In this document: positions 35,401 to 48,000 of the stretch, in pieces
How the letters are laid out: each line of letters starts with the position of its first letter
Position numbering within the stretch: the first letter of the stretch is position 1
DNA from: Leptasterias polaris
Lineage: Eukaryota > Echinodermata > Asteroidea > Forcipulatida > Asteriidae
Assembly (NCBI GenBank): GCA_037783415.1
Contig: JAZGTN010000150.1
Coordinates: forward strand, 744,001 to 808,000
Reading direction: 5' to 3'
Length of the DNA stretch: 64,000 bases
Position numbers and translations under genes: made by a program
Notes under the pieces: generated by a model
What the model was told of the DNA's origin: nothing
The model's input: the letters and a program-made list of their open reading frames with translations, nothing else
The model's database searches: none

Positions 35401-37740
35401 TCTCCCCCCCAAGATTTCGGTCACATGACCCCTAGAACTTGACCTTCGAGTGGTGTAAATTTTGTGCCAATCCAAAAATGATGTCATGTTGATTTGACCG
35501 TGCTTACTTTGAATTTGTTTTAAAATAGCTCGTTCAACTGAAGTCGCTATTGCGTCGACTTCGGATGGTCCCCGCTCGCTGGTAATTTGCGGTATGATGA
35601 TGGCGCCTGCTGGCCCTCACATTCTGATTTTCGGATTTGGGAGTATTCAGGGAAGAATCAGGTAACAAAATTTGTCTCTCTGGCATGCTGTGATCAGGAG
35701 TTATTGTCAACCGTAGATTTAACTTTATTTCAGGGTCTCAACGTTTTCCGCAGGCACTATTTCTTGGCCTTTTTTAAAACTTTCATTTTCTTTGGGTAGG
35801 GGTGACTCTCTGGCCACTAGCGCGGTCTAGAAATGTCTCTCCGCCCCAAGAATTCGGTCACATGACCCCTTGAACTTGACCTACGAGTAGTGTAAAATTT
35901 GTGCCAATCCAAAAATGATGTCAGGTTGATTTGAGCGTACTTACTTTGAATTTGCTTGAAAACTTCTCATTTTTGGGGGGTAGGGGTGACTCTCTGGCCG
36001 CTAGCGCCGTCTAGAAATGTCTCTCCGCCCCAAGAATTTGGTCACATGACCCCTTAAACTTGACCTACGAGTGGTGTAAAATTTGTGCCAATCCAAAAAT
36101 GATGTCAGGTTGATTTGAGCGTACTTACTTTGAATTTGCTTGAAAACTTCTCATTTTCTTTGGGTAGGGGTGACTCTCTGGCCGCTAGCGCGGTCTATAA
36201 ATGTGTCTCCTCCCCAAGATTTCGGTCACATGACCCCTAGAACTTGACCTTCGAGTGGTGTAAATTTTGTGCCAATCCAAAAATGATGTCATGTTGATTT
36301 GACCGTGCTTACTTTGAATTTGTTTTAAAATAGTTCGTTCAACTGAAGTCGCTATTGCGTCGACTTCGGATGGTCCCCGCTCGCTGGTAATTTGCGGTAT
36401 GAAGATGGCGCCTGCTGGCCCTCACATTCTGATTTTCGGATTTGGGAGTATTCAGGGAAGAATCAGGTAACAAAATTTGTCTCTCTGGCATGCTGTGATC
36501 AGGAGTTATTGTCAACCGTAGATTTAACTTTATTTCAGGGTCTCAACGTTTTCCGCAGGCACTATTTATTGGCCTTTTTTAAAACTTTCATTTTCTTTGG
36601 GTAGGGGTGACTCTCTGGCCGCTAGCGCGGTCTAGAAATGTCTCTCCGCCCCAAGAATTCGGTCACATGACCCCTTGAACTTGACCTACGAGTAGTGTAA
36701 AATTTGTGCCAATCCAAAAATGATGTCAGGTTGATTTGAGCGTACTTACTTTGAATTTGCTTGAAAACTTCTCATTTTTGGGGGGTAGGGGTGACTCTCT
36801 GGCCGCTAGCGCCGTCTAAAAATGTCTCTCCGCCCCAAGAATTTGGTCACATGACCCCTTAAACTTGACCTACGAGTGGTGTACAATTTGTGCCAATCCA
36901 AAAATGATGTCAGGTTGATTTGAGCGTACTTACTTTGAATTTGCTTGAAAACTTCTCATTTTTTGGGGGTAGGGGTGACTCTCTGGCCGCTAGCGCCGTC
37001 TAGAAATGTCTCTCCGCCCCAAGAATTTTGTCACATGACCCCTTAAACTTGACCTACGAGTGGTGTAAAATTTGTGCCAATCCAAAAATGATGTCAGGTT
37101 GATTTGAGCGTACTTACTTTGAATTTGCTTGAAAACTTCTCATTTTCTTTGGGTAGGGGTGACTCTCTGGCCGCTAGCGCGGTCTATAAATGTCTCTCCC
37201 CCCCAAGATTTCGGTCACATGACCCCTAGAACTTGACCTTCGAGTGGTGTAAATTTTGTGCCAATCCAAAAATGATGTCAGGTTGATTTGAGCGTACTTA
37301 CTTTGAATTTGCTTGAAAAATCTCATTTTTGGGGGGTAGGGGTGACTCTCTGGCCGCTAGTGCCGTCTAGAAATGTCTCTCCGCCCCAAGAATTTGGTCA
37401 CATGACCCCTTAAACTTGACCTACGAGTGGTGTAAAATTTGTGCCAATCCAAAAATGATGTCAGGTTGATTTGAGCGTACTTACTTTGAATTTGCTTGAA
37501 AACTTCTCATTTTCTTTGGGTAGGGGTGACTCTCTGGCCGCTAGCGCGGTCTATAAATGTCTCTCCCCCCAAGATTTCGGTCACATGACCCCTAGAACTT
37601 GACCTTCGAGTGGTGTAAATTTTGTGCCAATCCAAAAATGATGTCATGTTGATTTGACCGTGCTTACTTTGAATTTGTTTTAAAATAGCTCGTTCAACTG
37701 AAGTCGCTATTGCGTCGACTTCGGATGGTCCCCGCTCGCT
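26737..37740 (+). repeat. Satellite array, subfamily A, variable copy number
   Basis: Subfamily A array with cassette ATGs at 27172, 27793, 28420, 29041, 29846, 30651, 31455, 32628, 33433, 34606, 35594 and 36399. Spacings range over n = 1 (621), 2 (805), 3 (988), 4 (1173 twice) and 5 (1355 to the next). Long spacings come from extra Sb copies. Monomers with an Lc-type 5' half and an S-type 3' half occur at about 29420-29590, 33990-34150 and 37140-37300. The cassette at ATG 33433 has lost its donor GT. The segment near 34.0-35.0 kb is echoed near 37.15-38.1 kb, sharing TTGAAAAATCTCATTTTTGG and the GCCTGTTGG cassette. Confidence 0.9.
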
Positions 37741-40700
37741 GGTAATTTGCGGTATGAAGATGGCGCCTGTTGGCCCTCACATTCTGATTTTCGGATTTGG
37801 GAGTATTCAGGGAAGAATCAGGTAACAAAATTTGTCTCTCTGGCATGCTGTGATCAGGAGTTATTGTCAACCGTAGATTTTACTTTATTTCAGGGTCTCA
37901 ACGTTTTCCGCAGGCACTATTTCTTGGCCTTTTTTAAAACTTTCATTTTCTTTGGGTAGGGGTGACTCTCTGGCCGCTAGCGCGGTCTAGAAATGTCTCT
38001 CCGCCCCAAGAATTTGGTCAAATGACCCCTTGAACTTGACCTACGAGTAGTGTAAAATTTGTGCCAATCCAAAAATGATGTCAGGTTGATTTGAGCGTAC
38101 TTACTTTGAATTTGCTTGAAAACTTCTCATTTTTTGGGGGTAGGGGTGACTCTCTGGCCGCTAGCGCCGTCTAGAAATGTCTCTCCGCCCCAAGAATTTG
38201 GTCACATGACCCCTTAAACTTGACCTACGAGTAGTGTAAAATTTGTGCCAATCCAAAAATGATGTCAGGTTGATTTGAGCGTACTTACTTTGAATTTGCT
38301 TGAAAACTTCTCATTTTCTTTGGGTAGGGGTGACTCTCTGGCCGCTAGCGCGGTCTATAAATGTCTCTCCCCCCCAAGATTTCGGTCACATGACCCCTAG
38401 AACTTGACCTTCGAGTGGTGTAAATTTTGTGCCAATCCAAAAATGATGTCATGTTGATTTGACCGTGCTTACTTCGAATTTGTTTTAAAATAGCTCGTTC
38501 AACTGAAGTCGCTATTGCGTCGACTTCGGATGGTCCCCGCTCGCTGGTAATTTGCGGTATGAAGATGGCGCCTGCTGGCCCTCACATTCTGATTTTCGGA
38601 TTTGGGAGTATTCAGGGAAGAATCAGGTAACAAAATTTGTCTCTCTGGCATGCTGTGATCAGGAGTTATTGTCAACCGTAGATTTAACTGTATTTCAGGG
38701 TCTCAACGTTTTCCGCAGGCACTATTTCTTGGCCTTTTTTAAAACTTTCATTTTCTTTGGGTAGGGGTGACTCTCTGGCCGCTAGCGCGGTCTAGAAATG
38801 TCTCTCCGCCCCAAGAATTCGGTCACATGACCCCTTGAACTTGACCTACGAGTAGTGTAAAATTTGTGCCAATCCAAAAATGATGTCAGGTTGATTTGAG
38901 CGTACTTACTCTGAATTTGCTTGAAAACTTCTCATTTTCTTTGGGTAGGGGTGACTCTCTGGCCGCTAGCGCGGTCTATAAATGTCTCTCCCCCCCAAGA
39001 TTTCGGTCACATGACCCCTAGAACTTGACCTTCGAGTGGTGTAAATTTTGTGCCAATCCAAAAATGATGTCATGTTGATTTGACCGTGCTTACTTTGAAT
39101 TTGTTTTAAAATAGCTCGTTCAACTGAAGTCGCTATTGCGTCGACTTCGGATGGTCCCCGCTCGCTGGTAATTTGCGGTATGAAGATGGCGCCTGCTGGC
39201 CCTCACATTCTGATTTTCGGATTTGGGAGTATTCAGGGAAGAATCAGGTAACAAAATTTGTCTCTCTGGCATGCTGTGATCAGGAGTTATTGTCAACCGT
39301 AGATTTAACTTTATTTCAGGGTCTCAACGTTTTCCGCAGGCACTATTTCTTGGCCTTTTTTAAAACTTTCATTTTCTTTGGGTAGGGGTGACTCTCTGGC
39401 CGCTAGCGCGGTCTAGAAATGTCTCTCCGCCCCAAGAATTTGGTCAAATGACCCCTTGAACTTGACCTACGAGTAGTGTAAAATTTGTGCCAATCCAAAA
39501 ATGATGTCAGGTTGATTTGAGCGTACTTACTTTGAATTTGCTTGAAAACTTCTCATTTTTGGGGGGTAGGGGTGACTCTCTGGCCGCTAGCGCCGTCTAG
39601 AAATGTCTCTCCGCCCCAAGAATTTGGTCACATGACCCCTTAAACTTGACCTACGAGTGGTGTAAAATTTGTGCCAATCCAAAAATGATGTCAGGTTGAT
39701 TTGAGCGTACTTACTTTGAATTTGCTTGAAAACTTCTCATTTTCTTTGGGTAGGGGTGACTCTCTGGCCGCTAGCGCGGTCTATAAATGTCTCTCCCCCC
39801 CAAGATTTCGGTCACATGACCCCTAGAACTTGACCTTCGAGTGGTGTAAATTTTGTGCCAATCCAAAAATGATGTCATGTTGATTTGACCGTGCTTACTT
39901 TGAATTTGTTTTAAAATAGCTCGTTCAACTGAAGTCGCTATTGCGTCGACTTCGGATGGTCCCCGCTCGCTGGTAATTTGCGGTATGAAGATGGCGCCTG
40001 CTGGCCCTCACATTCTGATTTTTGGATTTGGGAGTATTCAGGGAAGAATCAGGTAACAAAATTTGTCTCTCTGGCATGCTGTGATCAGGAGTTATTGTCA
40101 ACCGTAGATTTAACTGTATTTCAGGGTCTCAACGTTTTCCGCAGGCACTATTTCTTGGCCTTTTTTAAAACTTTCATTTTCTTTGGGTAGGGGTGACTCT
40201 CTGGCCGCTAGCGCGGTCTAGAAATGTCTCTCCGCCCCAAGAATTCGGTCACATGACCCCTTGAACTTGACCTACGAGTAGTGTAAAATTTGTGCCAATC
40301 CAAAAATGATGTCAGGTTGATTTGAGCGTACTTACTTTGAATTTGCTTGAAAACTTCTCATTTTCTTTGGGTAGGGGTGACTCTCTGGCCGCTAGCGCGG
40401 TCTATAAATGTCTCTCCCCCCCCAAGATTTCGGTCACATGACCCCTAGAACTTGACCTTCGAGTGGTGTAAATTTTGTGCCAATCCAAAAATGATGTCAT
40501 GTTGATTTGACCGTGCTTACTTCGAATTTGTTTTAAAATAGCTCGTTCAACTGAAGTCGCTATTGCGTCGACTTCGGATGGTCCCCGCTCGCTGGTAATT
40601 TGCGGTATGAAGATGGCGCCTGTTGGCCCTCACATTCTGATTTTCGGATTTGGGAGTATTCAGGGAAGAATCAGGTAACAAAATTTGTCTCTCTGGCATG

Positions 40701-41916
40701 CTGTGATCAGGAGTTATTGTCAACCGTAGATTTTACTTTATTTCAGGGTCTCAACGTTTTCCGCAGGCACTATTTCTTGGCCTTTTTTAAAACTTTCATT
40801 TTCTTTGGGTAGGGGTGACTCTCTGGCCGCTAGCGCGGTCTAGAAATGTCTCTCCGCCCCAAGAATTTGGTCAAATGACCCCTTGAACTTGACCTACGAG
40901 TAGTGTAAAATTTGTGCCAATCCAAAAATGATGTCAGGTTGATTTGAGCGTACTTACTTTGAATTTGCTTGAAAACTTCTCATTTTTTGGGGGTAGGGGT
41001 GACTCTCTGGCCGCTAGCGCCGTCTAGAAATGTCTCTCCGCCCCAAGAATTTGGTCACATGACCCCTTAAACTTGACCTACGAGTGGTGTAAAATTTGTG
41101 CCAATCCAAAAATGATGTCAGGTTGATTTGAGCGTACTTACTTTGAATTTGCTTGAAAACTTCTCATTTTCTTTGGGTAGGGGTGACTCTCTGGCCGCTA
41201 GCGCGGTCTATAAATGTTTCTCCCCCCCAAGATTTCGGTCACATGACCCCTAGAACTTGACCTTCGAGTGGTGTAAATTTTGTGCCAATCCAAAAATGAT
41301 GTCATGTTGATTTGACCGTGCTTACTTTGAATTTGTTTTAAAATAGCTCGTTCAACTGAAGTCGCTATTGCGTCGACTTCGGATGGTCCCCGCTCGCTGG
41401 TAATTTGCGGTATGAAGATGGCGCCTGCTGGCCCTCACATTCTGATTTTCGGATTTGGGAGTATTCAGGGAAGAATCAGGTAACAAAATTTGTCTCTCTG
41501 GCATGCTGTGATCAGGAGTTATTGTCAACCGTAGATTTAACTGTATTTCAGGGTCTCAACGTTTTCCGCAGGCACTATTTCTTGGCCTTTTTTAAAACTT
41601 TCATTTTCTTTGGGTAGGGGTGACTCTCTGGCCGCTAGCGCGGTCTAGAAATGTCTCTCCGCCCCAAGAATTCGGTCACATGACCCCTTGAACTTGACCT
41701 ACGAGTAGTGTAAAATTTGTGCCAATCCAAAAATGATGTCAGGTTGATTTGAGCGTACTTACTTTGAATTTGCTTGAAAACTTCTCATTTTCTTTGGGTA
41801 GGGGTGACTCTCTGGCCGCTAGCGCCGTCTAGAAATGTCTCTCCGCCCCAAGAATTTGGTCACATGACCCCTTAAACTTGACCTACGAGTGGTGTAAAAT
41901 TTGTGCCAATCCAAAA
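37740..41916 (+). repeat. Second-order repeat of 1426 bp (805 + 621)
   Basis: Cassette ATGs at 37754, 38559, 39180, 39985, 40607 and 41412 alternate 805 and 621-622 bp apart. Cassettes 38559, 39985 and 41412 share TTTAACTGTATTTCAG and lie 1426-1427 apart. Cassettes 37754 and 40607 share GCCTGTTGG and TTTTACTTTATT and lie 2853 apart (two periods). Monomers after cassettes 37754, 39180 and 40607 share GGTCAAATGACC. Confidence 0.85.
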
Positions 41917-42047
41917 GACAGGGGTCTCCCCAGGTTTTTTTCAAAGCTGTAAGGCATTCTGGGCCCAAATTTTGGAAGTTTAGCCAAAAGCAAACTGAAT
42001 TGGAACTTGGCCCTCATGTTTTTTATTTGGTGTTTATCTTTGGTTTT
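41917..42047. mobile_element. 131-bp foreign fragment in a monomer
   Basis: The monomer reads ...GTGCCAATCCAAAA, then non-satellite sequence starting GACAGGGGTCTCCCCAGG and ending TTATCTTTGGTTTT, then AAAATGATGTCAGG. The uninterrupted monomer has CCAAAAATGATG, so the join implies about a 3-bp A duplication. No terminal inverted repeat or poly-A tail is visible. The 5' side is an Sb monomer and the 3' side is Lc-like, so the host monomer is itself chimaeric. I do not recognise the fragment; a short transposon remnant or repair filler are both possible. Confidence 0.8.
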
Positions 42048-45000
42048 AAAATGATGTCAGGTTGATTTGACCGTGCTTACTTTGAATTTGTTTTAAAATA
42101 GCTCGTTCAACTGAAGTCGCTATTGCGTCGACTTCGGATGGTCCCCGCTCGCTGGTAATTTGCGGTATGAAGATGGCGCCTGCTGGCCCTCACATTCTGA
42201 TTTTCGGATTTGGGAGTATTCAGGGAAGAATCAGGTAACAAAATTTGTCTCTCTGGCATGCTGTGATCAGGAGTTATTGTCAACCGTAGATTTAACTTTA
42301 TTTCAGGGTCTCAACGTTTTCCGCAGGCACTATTTCTTGGCCTTTTTTAAAACTTTCATTTTCTTTGGGTAGGGGTGACTCTCTGGCCGCTAGCGCGGTC
42401 TAGAAATGTCTCTCCGCCCCAAGAATTCGGTCACATGACCCCTTGAACTTGACTTACGAGTAGTGTAAAATTTGTGCCAATCCAAAAATGATGTCAGGTT
42501 GATTTGAGCGTACTTACTTTGAATTTGCTTGAAAACTTCTCATTTTTGGGGGGTAGGGGTGACTCTCTGGCCGCTAGCGCCGTCTAGAAATGTCTCTCCG
42601 CCCCAAGAATTTGGTCACATGACCCCTTAAACTTGACCTACGAGTGGTGTAAAATTTGTGCCAATCCAAAAATGATGTCAGGTTGATTTGAGCGTACTTA
42701 CTTTGAATTTGCTTGAAAACTTCTCATTTTCTTTGGGTAGGGGTGACTCTCTGGCCGCTAGCGCGGTCTATAAATGTCTCTCCCCCCCAAGATTTCGGTC
42801 ACATGACCCCTAGAACTTGACCTTCGAGTGGTGTAAATTTTGTGCCAATCCAAAAATGATGTCATGTTGATTTGACCGTGCTTACTTTGAATTTGTTTTA
42901 AAATAGCTCGTTCAACTGAAGTCGCTATTGCGTCGACTTCGGATGGTCCCCGCTCGCTGGTAATTTGCGGTATGAAGATGGCGCCTGCTGGCCCTCACAT
43001 TCTGATTTTCGGATTTGGGAGTATTCAGGGAAGAATCAGGTAACAAAATTTGTCTCTCTGGCATGCTGTGATCAGGAGTTATTGTCAACCGTAGATTTAA
43101 CTTTATTTCAGGGTCTCAACGTTTTCCGCAGGCACTATTTCTTGGCCTTTTTTAAAACTTTCATTTTCTTTGGGTAGGGGTGACTCTCTGGCCGCTAGCG
43201 CGGTCTAGAAATGTCTCTCCGCCCCAAGAATTCGGTCACATGACCCCTTGAACTTGACCTACGAGTAGTGTAAAATTTGTGCCAATCCAAAAATGATGTC
43301 AGGTTGATTTGAGCGTACTTACTTTGAATTTGCTTGAAAACTTCTCATTTTTGGGGGGTAGGGGTGACTCTCTGGCTGCTAGCGCCGTCTAGAAATGTCT
43401 CTCCGCCCCAAGAATTTGGTCACATGACCCCTTAAACTTGACCTACGAGTGGTGTAAAATTTGTGCCAATCCAAAAATGATGTCAGGTTGATTTGAGCGT
43501 ACTTACTTTGAATTTGCTTGAAAACTTCTCATTTTCTTTGGGTAGGGGTGACTCTCTGGCCGCTAGCGCGGTCTATAAATGTCTCTCCCCCCCCAAGATT
43601 TCAGTCACATGACCCCTAGAACTTGACCTTCGAGTGGTGTAAATTTTGTGCCAATCCAAAAATGATGTCATGTTGATTTGACCGTGCTTACTTTGCATTT
43701 GTTTTAAAATAGCTCGTTCAACTGAAGCCGCTATTGCGTCGACTTCGGATGGTCCCCGCTCGCTGGTAATTTGCGGTATGAAGATGGCGCCTGCTGGCCC
43801 TCAGATTCTGATTTTCGGATTTGAGAGTATTCAGGGAAGAATCAGGTAACAAAATTTGTCTCTCTGGCATGCTGTGATCAGGAGTTATTGTCAACCGTAG
43901 ATTTAACTTTATTTCAGGGTCTCAACGTTTTCCGCAGGCACTATTTCTTGGCCTTTTTTAAAACTTCTCAATTTTGGGGGGTAGGGGTGACTCTCTGGCC
44001 GCTAGCGCCGTCAAGAAATGTCTCTCCGCCCCAAGAATTTGGTCACATGACCCCTTAAACTTGACCTACGAGTGGTGTAAAATTTGTGCCAATCCAAAAA
44101 TGATGTCAGGTTGATTTGAGCGTACTTACTTTGAATTTGCTTGAAAACTTCTCATTTTTGGGGGGTAGGGGTGACTCTCTGGCCGCTAGCGCCGTCTAGA
44201 AATGTCTCTCCGCCCCAAGAATTTGGTCACATGACCCCTTAAACTTGACCTACGAGTGGTGTAAAATTTGTGCCAATCCAAAAATGATGTCAGGTTGATT
44301 TGAGCGTACTTACTTTGAATTTGCTTGAAAACTTCTCATTTTCTTTGGGTAGGGGTGACTCTCTGGCCGCTAGCGCGGTCTATAAATGTCTCTCCCCCCA
44401 AAAATTTCGGTCACATGACCCCTAGAACTTGTCCTTCGAGTGTTGTAAATTTTGTGCCAATCCAAAAATGATGTCATATTGATTTGACCGTGCTTACTTT
44501 GAATTTGTTTTAAAATAGCTCGTTCAACTGAAGTCGCTATTGCGTCGACTTCGGATGGTCCCCGCTCGCTGGTAATTTGCGGTATGAAGATGGCGCCTGC
44601 TGGCCCTCACATTCTGAATTTCGGATTTGGGAGTATTCAGGGAAGAATCAGGTAACAAAATTTGTCTCTCTGGCATGCTGTGATCAGGAGTTATTGTCAA
44701 CCGTAGATTTAACTTTATTTCAGGGTCTCAACGTTTTCCGCAGGCACTATTTCTTGGCCTTTTTTAAAACTTTCATTTTCTTTGGGTAGGGGTGACTCTC
44801 TGGCCGCTAGCGCGGTCTAGAAATGTCTCTCCGACCCAAGAATTCGGTCACATGACCCCTTGAACTTGACCTACGAGTAGTGTAAAATTTGTGCCAATCC
44901 AAAAATGATGTCAGGTTGATTTGAGCGTACTTACTTTGAATTTGCTTGAAAACTTCTCATTTTTGGGGGGTAGGGGTGACTCTCTGGCCGCTAGCGCCGT

Positions 45001-48000
45001 CTAGAAATGTCTCTCCGCCCCAAGAATTTGGTCACATGACCCCTTAAACTTGACCTACGAGTGGTGTAAAATTTGTGCCAATCCAAAAATGATGTCAGGT
45101 TGATTTGAGCGTACTTACTTTGAATTTGCTTGAAAACTTCTCATTTTCTTTGGGTAGGGGTGACTCTCTGGCCGCTAGCGCGGTCTATAAATGTCTCTCC
45201 CCCCAAAAATTTCGGTCACATGACCCCTAGAACTTGTCCTTCGAGTGTTGTAAATTTTGTGCCAATCCAAAAATGATGTCATATTGATTTGACCGTGCTT
45301 ACTTTGAATTTGTTTTAAAATAGCTCGTTCAACTGAAGTCGCTATTGCGTCGACTTCGGATGGTCCCCGCTCGCTGGTAATTTGCGGTATGAAGATGGCG
45401 CCTGCTGGCCCTCACATTCTGAATTTCGGATTTGGGAGTATTCAGGGAAGAATCAGGTAACAAAATTTGTCTCTCTGGCATGCTGTGATCAGGAGTTATT
45501 GTCAACCGTAGATTTAACTTTATTTCAGGGTCTCAACGTTTTCCGCAGGCACTATTTCTTGGCCTTTTTTAAAACTTTCATTTTCTTTGGGTAGGGGTGA
45601 CTCTCTGGCCGCTAGCGCGGTCTAGAAATGTCTCTCCGACCCAAGAATTCGGTCACATGACCCCTTGAACTTGACCTACGAGTAGTGTAAAATTTGTGCC
45701 AATCCAAAAATGATGTCAGGTTGATTTGAGCGTACTTACTTTGAATTTGCTTGAAAACTTCTCATTTTTGGGGGGTAGGGGTGACTCTCTGGCCGCTAGC
45801 GCCGTCTAGAAATGTCTCTCCGCCCCAAGAATTTGGTCACATGACCCCTTAAACTTGACCTACGAGTGGTGTAAAATTTGTGCCAATCCAAAAATGATGT
45901 CAGGTTGATTTGAGCGTACTTACTTTGAATTTGCTTGAAAACTTCTCATTTTCTTTGGGTAGGGGTGACTCTCTGGCCGCTAGCGCGGTCTATAAATGTC
46001 TCTCCCCCCCAAGATTTCGGTCACATGACTCCTAGAACTTGACCTTCGAGTGGTGTAAATTTTGTGCCAATCCAAAAATGATGTCATGTTGATTTGACCG
46101 TGCTTACTTTGAATTTGTTTTAAAATAGCTCGTTCAACTGAAGTCGCTATTGCGTCGACTTCGGATGGTCCCCGCTCGCTGGTAATTTGCGGTATGAAGA
46201 TGGCGCCTGCTGGCCCTCACATTCTGATTTTCGGATTTGGGAGTATTCAGGGAAGAATCAGGTAACAAAATTTGTCTCTCTGGCATGCTGTGATCAGGAG
46301 TTATTGTCAACCGTAGATTTAACTTTATTTCAGTGTCTCAACGTTTTCCGCAGGCACTATTTCTTGGCCTTTTTTAAAACTTTCATTTTCTTTGGGTAGG
46401 GGTGACTCTCTGGCCGCTAGCGCGGTCTAGAAATGTCTCTCCGCCCCAAAAATTCGGTCACATGACCCCTTGAACTTGACCTACGAGTAGTGTAAAATTT
46501 GTGCCAATCCAAAAATGATGTCAGGTTGATTTGAGCGTACTTACTTTGAATTTGCTTGAAAACTTCTCATTTTTGGGGGGTAGGGGTGACTCTATGGCCG
46601 CTAGCGCCGTCTAGAAATGTCTCTCCGCCCCAAGAATTTGGTCACATGACCCCTTAAACTTGACCTACGAGTGGTGTAAAATTTGTGCCAATCCAAAAAT
46701 GATGTCAGGTTGATTTGAGCGTACTTACTTTGAATTTGCTTGAAAACTTCTCATTTTTGGGGGGTAGGGGTGACTCTCTGGCCGCTAGCGCCGTCTAGAA
46801 ATGTCTCTCCGCCCCAAGAATTTGGTCACATGACCCCTTAAACTTGACCTACGAGTGGTGTAAAATTTGTGCCAATCCAAAAATGATGTCAGGTTGATTT
46901 GAGCGTACTTACTTTGAATTTGCTTGAAAACTTCTCATTTTCTTTGGGTAGGGGTGACTCTCTGGCCGCTAGCGCGGTCTATAAATGTCTCTCCCCCCAA
47001 AAATTTCGGTCACATGACCCCTAGAACTTGTCCTTCGAGTGTTGTAAATTTTGTGCCAATCCAAAAATGATGTCATATTGATTTGACCGTGCTTACTTTG
47101 AATTTGTTTTAAAATAGCTCGTTCAACTGAAGTCGCTATTGCGTCGACTTCGGATGGTCCCCGCTCGCTGGTAATTTGCGGTATGAAGATGGCGCCTGCT
47201 GGCCCTCACATTCTGAATTTCGGATTTGGGAGTATTCAGGGAAGAATCAGGTAACAAAATTTGTCTCTCTGGCATGCTGTGATCAGGAGTTATTGTCAAC
47301 CGTAGATTTAACTTTATTTCAGGGTCTCAACGTTTTCCGCAGGCACTATTTCTTGGCCTTTTTTAAAACTTTCATTTTCTTTGGGTAGGGGTGACTCTCT
47401 GGCCGCTAGCGCGGTCTAGAAATGTCTCTCCGCCCCAAGAATTCGGTCACATGACCCCTTGAACTTGACCTACGAGTAGTGTAAAATTTGTGCCAATCCA
47501 AAAATGATGTCAGGTTGATTTGAGCGTACTTACTTTGAATTTGCTTGAAAACTTCTCATTTTTGGGGGGTAGGGGTGACTCTCTGGCCGCTAGCGCCGTC
47601 TAGAAATGTCTCTCCGCCCCAAGAATTTGGTCACATGACCCCTTAAACTTGACCTACGAGTGGTGTAAAATTTGTGCCAATCCAAAAATGATGTCAGGTT
47701 GATTTGAGCGTACTTACTTTGAATTTGCTTGAAAACTTCTCATTTTCTTTGGGTAGGGGTGACTCTCTGGCCGCTAGCGCGGTCTATAAATGTCTCTCCC
47801 CCCCAAGATTTCGGTCACATGACTCCTAGAACTTGACCTTCGAGTGGTGTAAATTTTGTGCCAATCCAAAAATGATGTCATGTTGATTTGACCGTGCTTA
47901 CTTTGAATTTGTTTTAAAATAGCTCGTTCAACTGAAGTCGCTATTGCGTCGACTTCGGATGGTCCCCGCTCGCTGGTAATTTGCGGTATGAAGATGGCGC

